Assembly (NCBI GenBank): GCA_023247815.1
Contig: JAHFFS010000082.1
Span: 1 to 6,900, forward strand
DNA from: Candidatus Omnitrophota bacterium
GTDB lineage: Bacteria > Omnitrophota > Gorgyraeia > Zapsychrales > JANLHA01
DNA length: 6,900 nt
Reading direction: 5' to 3'
Below are positions 4,301-6,900 of the stretch, in pieces (position 1 is the stretch's first letter; each line of letters begins with the position of its first letter). The notes below the pieces were generated by a model, which was not told the origin of the DNA, did not search any database, and saw only the letters and a program-made list of their open reading frames with translations. Made by a program: the position numbers and the translations under genes.

Positions 4301-6900
4301 AATGCTCAAAACATTTCACCGGTCATTGTGAGTTTGCCGCATGACCAGACTGTTCTAGAGGATGCCGTTGCTGGTGAACAGATGGCACTCGACATTCATC
4401 AATTTTTTTCTGATCCCAATAACGACAATTTCACAGTAACCGCAACAAGTTCTGATGCCTCGATCCTTGATACACGTGTGCAGGGTCAACTGCTGACTTG
4501 CGTTTTGGAACCAAACCAGCACGGGGCCGTTACTGTTACCCTTACCGCCGATGATCATTATGGAGGAGTGGTCTCGACGTCATTTGTGGTATTGGTCCAG
4601 GAAATGAACGATCGTCCTTTGATTGACAATGGAATCGCCGATGTCTCACTGCAAAGGAATGCTGGGCCAATAACGATCGATTTGGCTGTGACCAAGGCCT
4701 TTGCTGATGCCGAGGAAGGGACCGCGCTCGATTATCACGTGACCAATCCTAATCAGGAAATTTTCAGTGATGTGCGTATTGTCGATGGAAAATTGATCAT
4801 CGCCGTCAAGCCAGATGTCTTTACGCTCACTCCGCAACCGATCACGGTAACCGCCACCGATCATGCTCAGACACCTTTAACAACGGAATTGACATTCTTT
4901 GTGATTGTCGAGGCTGGTACTCAGCAACTCACTGTTGCGCCGATTGACGTCATTGTGCAGGAAAATACGCCAAGGGTCATTGATCTCGGAGATTTTTCGG
5001 CAGAGCAACAGGTGGATTATGTCATTATTACGCCCCCCGCCCATGGGACTTTGGGTGACAGGGTTGGCGATGATATCATCTATACCCCTCAGGATGGATA
5101 CGAGGGAACGGACCAGTTTACGGTTGCTGTTACCGATGGAGTCAATGTCAGTGAACCATTGGTGGTAACAATCAACATCCAGGCCGCTATCGACGATGAG
5201 ACCCTTCCCGCGAATGAAAACACTTTGATTTTGCATATGTCACAGCAGGATGAATCGATCGAATTTGCGTTGAGGACAGGTCGCGAAGACAATTCGTCTG
5301 ATATCAATATTTTGGAAGTGCCAGAAGGTGGAACATTGATAGAGAATGGAGATGAGACCTTCCAATTCATCCCTGATGAAGATTTCGTCGGTATTGTCAC
5401 GATTATTTACACAGTGATCGATCTTGAAAGCGGTCTGGGGGGCCCCCCCGAGCAGCTTTTAATCGAAGTTCATCCCGCGTCATCTAACGATATCATTCAA
5501 GATCAATCATTCGCTTCTCTTAATATCCGCAATGTTAAATTTTTAAAACAAAGGCGTATCGATCAGCTCCGTCATGAATCCGAGCAATTCATTGCCAAAG
5601 CGCAAAGCGTCATAGCGCAAGTTCTTCATGGGCGTCTTCTGTCGCAGTTGGCCGCGGGTGAGGCCTTATTGAACCAGGTGTTAAGCAACGCGATTGACTC
5701 TTTAAACAGCCAAATCGCGCGGAAACAGGCTTCACTCGACGCTGTGAGTGATCATTTCGATGGTTTTTCTTCTTCTGCCCAGCTGACGGCAGAAATCAGC
5801 CGACGCTACCAGCAAATCCATGATATCGCGGAGACATTGACTTATCCGCTGGGATCATCGGGCGCTGTTGTCGTTTATGAAGATGGAAAAATCACAACAA
5901 CAGCAACGGACGATGATGGTCAACAGATTGAAACGCACTATGAATTCACGGTTGATGGAAAGGTTTTTCGAAGAATCACGCATCGACAAGACGAGCGATT
6001 CATCTATGACGGCGCAGGCACACTGATTGAATCCATCGATGCGGAACATAAGCATACCATTTATTATCCCGACGGGCGTGTTCGCAAAGAGATCTGGGTC
6101 AACGCGGACGAACAAGCCTTTTGTTCGATCACAACTTACAATGACGTGAAAGGAGAAATCATTACGAAAGTATATCGTCTGCCGGCGGGGTACGTCCCAT
6201 CATCGGACAGCGCGGATCAGGATGATTGGCAGGTTGTGACCGATTCCCTTCTAGGGCAGGATGGAAGTTCGATGCAGGTCCTGACCCATTATCTTGACCG
6301 TGAAAAAATTGACCGATGGATCACCGATCACCATCGGAATGTTTTTGGTGATTCTCTGGAAGCGACTTATGGCCCGGACGGATATCCTTTGGAGGACCGC
6401 GTCCTGTACATTTTGAAAAATCATCCTGAACTGGTCACGGTTTTGGGTCTTTCTCACGCCAAGTCGGCCCTGGATGAGTGGACCGCGGATAACCATCGTA
6501 ATCCTTTTGGGGATTTCCTGGGAACAGCATTGCCTCAAAATGTCGAGAAATATCAGTACCTGATCGAACATCATTTTGAAGACGATGGTTTCAAAGATTA
6601 TTTGACCAAGGGGTTGAATGTCATTGAAGATACCGCGGTGGTGCAGAGCGGTTTTATTTTCATGATGGACAATCAATTTTCATTAATGTCTGTTGTAAAC
6701 CCTCAAGGTCAAGCGGTTGCTCTAACTGGAACTCCCTATCAGGTCATGGAAGAAAATATCGATACCAACCCTTATCTTGAACAGTCTAGGATGAATCTCT
6801 ATAACGCTCTCAAGGATGATTTTTCGATCACATCGATTGAAGATATTGTTTTTAATCGCGCGGGCTTTTTGGCGCTGCCCAATGAAAACGGCCAGGGGTT
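1226..6900 (+). CDS. Giant secreted multidomain protein, 3'-partial
   Basis: The frame has 1,891 complete codons and no stop before the window ends. An in-frame TAG (1223-1225) directly abuts ATG 1226, so this is the first possible start. The Shine-Dalgarno match is weak (CTGAAG, 1211-1216). Approximate residue layout: signal peptide 1-37; unrecognised region 38-204 with a C184-x4-C189 pair; two GWN repeats 205-352; two Ig-like domains 364-551; unrecognised beta-rich linker 552-647; six-hairpin-glycosidase-like helical domain 648-1012; four cadherin-like/tandem-95-like domains 1032-1417; helical or coiled-coil region 1433-1540; YD-like stretch 1546-1640; two 54-residue WxxDxHRNxFGDxL repeats 1698-1805. 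I infer an exported or surface protein that handles extracellular polysaccharide or adheres to cells. Its anchor, if any, must lie in the missing C-terminus. Exact function is unknown. Existence of the gene is near certain; domain names vary in confidence. Confidence 0.93.
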   Translation, partial: MYSFRTPRGYKPLTRILAGLIIFFFISNELFRSVAFANPMASSSAITDEEDKVEFQTSLLTTNNAGSAPLQQPVLAPDTLFNPEIPIQFKNLPLSELNFEQRARNSVSYPYVEYDANGNKTVFVSDQLRMVFEKLSNGEFRIKELFRGPEHAVYQFADGKLFITLEGQNQEYQEEFVYEWDDLCQGANCQISSAKEKINPNEHFDVTLNFSVGWNFFSNPFAETISLNSPVASFMESVWAWDNVAKKYLRVNEALEPGKVYWVWVDVAGERKFQGRKVININQQLCTGWNLIGSSYDSPRLENVIDTAQVTGPLWDWKDASYKAYTINESLVLPAGKGFWINVSQSTQLKLAKQIDSVFLSSFDTMPPFGTVVLNAGNAYTNSAIVNLALTADDQGSGVRLMRFSVDEGSTWSEWEDFNKTKMLALPTGDGEKKVQAQLQDQAENISAVISANIILDTQGPVSTFNVDYILDQEVRLNLTAHDTLSGLKETRISFDQGNTWTDWEIFTAAKVLPKPVNDQQLNIRYQLRDQAGNVSSFVVPLIQIVTEIPSLIDQQNWEFEYHVGDETENRKRTFELTNGVNDLSVVVTNNGNKINIRFQVLFFERKGDMTKGGILPYFNFFDSQANPVTGLSKSLFGDDSDPVRQYGTFTYDMALRAIARLQQTVLSTYAQNRSFAFGENAPQTQEVNYTPNEGVLNTIRILNFTGDWSTTWDLSVFGGPNAWIGIAALQNYSQQPVAWLLNFAKERADFLLHLQDSDGGLRQGPIGQFSPTADFSFFWNRKSTENNESALYFFDMLYQMTGESQYKNAADRIYAWVKAMYDPTQKIFSRGAVFQNGNWVKDGVGVYASDTTNWAPIERMLDDSFFGATRQERLALYEQMLTAEETLTGVRDQQGVLKGISFSPSSAALGAISIEWSSQLSLRYLRVATEYAKLNVASKTLEYWNKYQQFNSGLASYFQTVQGNRVAPQAVYLNGAVAVIDTGHGWSTSSAYASAASGYFYGMAKAGFDPLVLRSGVDISHAIRNAQNISPVIVSLPHDQTVLEDAVAGEQMALDIHQFFSDPNNDNFTVTATSSDASILDTRVQGQLLTCVLEPNQHGAVTVTLTADDHYGGVVSTSFVVLVQEMNDRPLIDNGIADVSLQRNAGPITIDLAVTKAFADAEEGTALDYHVTNPNQEIFSDVRIVDGKLIIAVKPDVFTLTPQPITVTATDHAQTPLTTELTFFVIVEAGTQQLTVAPIDVIVQENTPRVIDLGDFSAEQQVDYVIITPPAHGTLGDRVGDDIIYTPQDGYEGTDQFTVAVTDGVNVSEPLVVTINIQAAIDDETLPANENTLILHMSQQDESIEFALRTGREDNSSDINILEVPEGGTLIENGDETFQFIPDEDFVGIVTIIYTVIDLESGLGGPPEQLLIEVHPASSNDIIQDQSFASLNIRNVKFLKQRRIDQLRHESEQFIAKAQSVIAQVLHGRLLSQLAAGEALLNQVLSNAIDSLNSQIARKQASLDAVSDHFDGFSSSAQLTAEISRRYQQIHDIAETLTYPLGSSGAVVVYEDGKITTTATDDDGQQIETHYEFTVDGKVFRRITHRQDERFIYDGAGTLIESIDAEHKHTIYYPDGRVRKEIWVNADEQAFCSITTYNDVKGEIITKVYRLPAGYVPSSDSADQDDWQVVTDSLLGQDGSSMQVLTHYLDREKIDRWITDHHRNVFGDSLEATYGPDGYPLEDRVLYILKNHPELVTVLGLSHAKSALDEWTADNHRNPFGDFLGTALPQNVEKYQYLIEHHFEDDGFKDYLTKGLNVIEDTAVVQSGFIFMMDNQFSLMSVVNPQGQAVALTGTPYQVMEENIDTNPYLEQSRMNLYNALKDDFSITSIEDIVFNRAGFLALPNENGQG
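1838..2281 (+). repeat. Two GWN...YWV-type repeats in the giant protein
   Basis: Residues 205-352 hold two diverged copies of a module of about 70 residues. Copy 1 begins GWNFFSNPF (213) and runs through VWAWDNVAKKY and LEPGKVYWVWV. Copy 2 begins GWNLIGSSY (288) and runs through LWDWKDASYKAY and LPAGKGFWINV (W340). The shared pattern 'GWN, W.W(D/K)..xxKxY, LxxGKxxWxxV' resembles a repeat often seen in secreted bacterial and archaeal proteins as 'GWNLIS...GxGYWV'. Such modules usually accompany other extracellular domains. A binding role is only inferred. Confidence 0.65.
2315..2878 (+). repeat. Two bacterial Ig-like domains in the giant protein
   Basis: Residues 364-456 and 457-551 are tandem beta-sandwich repeats. 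Copy 1 has DTMPP, then DDQGSGVRLMRFSVDEG, STWSEWEDF and DQAENIS. Copy 2 has DTQGP, then HDTLSGLKETRISFDQG, NTWTDWEIF and DQAGNVS. The frame 'DxxxP ... D..SG....R.S.D.G.TW..WE.F ... DQAxNxS' is a widespread Ig-like repeat of secreted bacterial proteins, usually acting as a spacer or adhesive module. The copies have diverged but keep every signature block. Confidence 0.7.
3167..4261 (+). other. Six-hairpin-glycosidase-like helical domain
   Basis: Residues 648-1012 (365 residues) have the size and rhythm of an (alpha/alpha)6 barrel. The domain opens with TYDMALRAIARLQQT (651). It continues through GGPNAWIGIAALQNY (719), a helix with LLHLQDSDGGLRQG, and WNRKSTENNESALYFFDMLY (E786, E789). Further blocks are TTNWAPIERML, IEWSSQLSLRYL (E916) and TGHGWSTSSAYASAASGYFY (983). 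The repeated inward-facing pattern of aromatic and acidic residues next to N-x-A/E-A-L helices is typical of the six-hairpin glycosidase fold used by amylase-, epimerase- and glucan-active families. I cannot assign a family or prove catalysis; candidate acids are E786, E789 and E916. An inactive carbohydrate-binding version is also possible. Confidence 0.5.
4319..5476 (+). repeat. Four cadherin-like/tandem-95-like domains
   Basis: Residues 1032-1417 form four beta-rich units. Unit 1 (1032-1131) has FFSDPNNDNFTV and ends with MNDRP, matching the 'DPxxDxLT...VNDxP' pattern of bacterial cadherin-like repeats. Unit 2 (1132-1231) has FADAEEGTALDYHV and lacks the closing NDxP. Unit 3 (1232-1320) is a classic tandem-95-type module: HGTL (1273), YTPQDGYEGTDQFTVAVTDG (1286) and VVTINI. 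Unit 4 (1321-1417) keeps FIPDEDFVG and YTVIDLESG but has lost the HGTL block. Such arrays commonly extend surface adhesins and may bind calcium at the acidic loops. Boundaries are approximate. Confidence 0.65.
5522..5845 (+). other. Helical, possibly coiled-coil segment of the giant protein
   Basis: Residues 1433-1540 are rich in L, A, Q, E, I and R and almost free of glycine and proline. Examples are VKFLKQRRIDQLRHESEQFI, LLSQLAAGEALLNQVLSNAI and LTAEISRRYQQIHDIAETL. Hydrophobic residues recur at three- to four-residue steps, as in coiled coils or helical bundles. The segment separates the beta-domain array from the C-terminal YD-like and repeat region and may act as a stalk. This assignment is by eye only. 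Confidence 0.5.
5861..6145 (+). other. YD/RHS-like stretch of the giant protein
   Basis: Residues 1546-1640 contain short strands with spaced aromatics and glycines: VVVYEDGKITTTATDDDGQQ, FIYDGAGTLIESIDAEHKH (Y1594) and IYYPDGRVRKEIWV (Y1613). These resemble the 'Y.Y...G.L....D..G..T.Y.Y...GR' rhythm of YD/RHS repeats, which build beta-shell cages in secreted toxins and cell-wall proteins. Only two or three degenerate units are visible, so a full shell is not shown here. More copies could follow past the window. Confidence 0.4.
6317..6640 (+). repeat. Two 54-residue WxxDxHRNxFGDxL repeats
   Basis: Two copies begin at W1698 and W1752, exactly 54 residues apart. Copy 1 starts WITDHHRNVFGDSL and copy 2 starts WTADNHRNPFGDFL. 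Nine of these 14 positions are identical (W, D, H, R, N, F, G, D, L). Each is followed by a less conserved, probably helical half (DRVLYILKNHPEL and EKYQYLIEHHFE) and preceded by a short helix ending in D-x-W or DEW (EKIDRW, SALDEW). The conservation is at protein level; third codon positions differ, so the duplication is old and under selection. I do not recognise the unit. The spaced D, H and D could bind a metal or phosphate, but that is speculation. Confidence 0.6.

Noticed and set aside
3509..6676. Reverse-strand open frames of 60-141 codons beneath the large gene
   Set aside because: They lie entirely inside the strongly supported plus-strand coding sequence, show no domain motifs and are expected by chance opposite a long frame.
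1..6900. CRISPR arrays, transposase genes, terminal inverted repeats, tRNA or rRNA genes
   Set aside because: Reading both strands gave no regularly spaced identical repeats, no transposase motifs and no cloverleaf or rRNA-like blocks.

Overview
The window looks like bacterial metagenomic DNA of moderate GC content from a lineage that encodes very large secreted multidomain proteins. Candidatus Omnitrophota (formerly OP3) is my best guess. It rests on protein style only: a giant modular exoprotein that mixes bacterial Ig-like, cadherin-like and six-hairpin-glycosidase-like modules. No marker gene is present, so the placement is tentative. Elusimicrobiota or another sediment or groundwater lineage is possible.

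Layout. Bases 1-325 hold a damaged or partial reading frame. Its C-terminal half resembles the end of a class I methyltransferase-like protein, and one in-frame TAA interrupts it. Bases 326-570 are mostly non-coding, with a short, possibly frameshifted ORF preceded by a good ribosome binding site. This may be what remains of an antitoxin. Bases 571-861 encode a 96-residue RelE/ParE-type toxin-like protein. Bases 862-1225 are an AT-rich intergenic region with a good sigma-70-type promoter at 1108-1135.

From ATG 1226 to the end of the window (base 6900) one plus-strand reading frame is open for 1,891 complete codons without a stop. It therefore continues beyond the window. It starts with a signal peptide. 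Then come an N-terminal region I do not recognise, two 'GWN...YWV' repeats, two bacterial Ig-like repeats, a roughly 365-residue alpha-helical domain resembling six-hairpin (alpha/alpha)6 glycosidases, and four cadherin-like/tandem-95-like beta domains. These are followed by a long helical or coiled-coil stretch, a short region resembling YD/RHS repeats, and two copies of a 54-residue unit with the motif WxxDxHRNxFGDxL that I do not recognise.

How it fits together. The large gene appears to be transcribed on its own from the 1108 promoter. Its product is predicted to be exported and to present a carbohydrate-binding or -cleaving helical domain on a scaffold of beta-sandwich adhesion modules. 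The upstream toxin-like gene and the damaged frame are in the same orientation but look functionally unrelated. They give the left end the character of accessory, decaying DNA. No tRNA, rRNA, insertion sequence or CRISPR array is visible.
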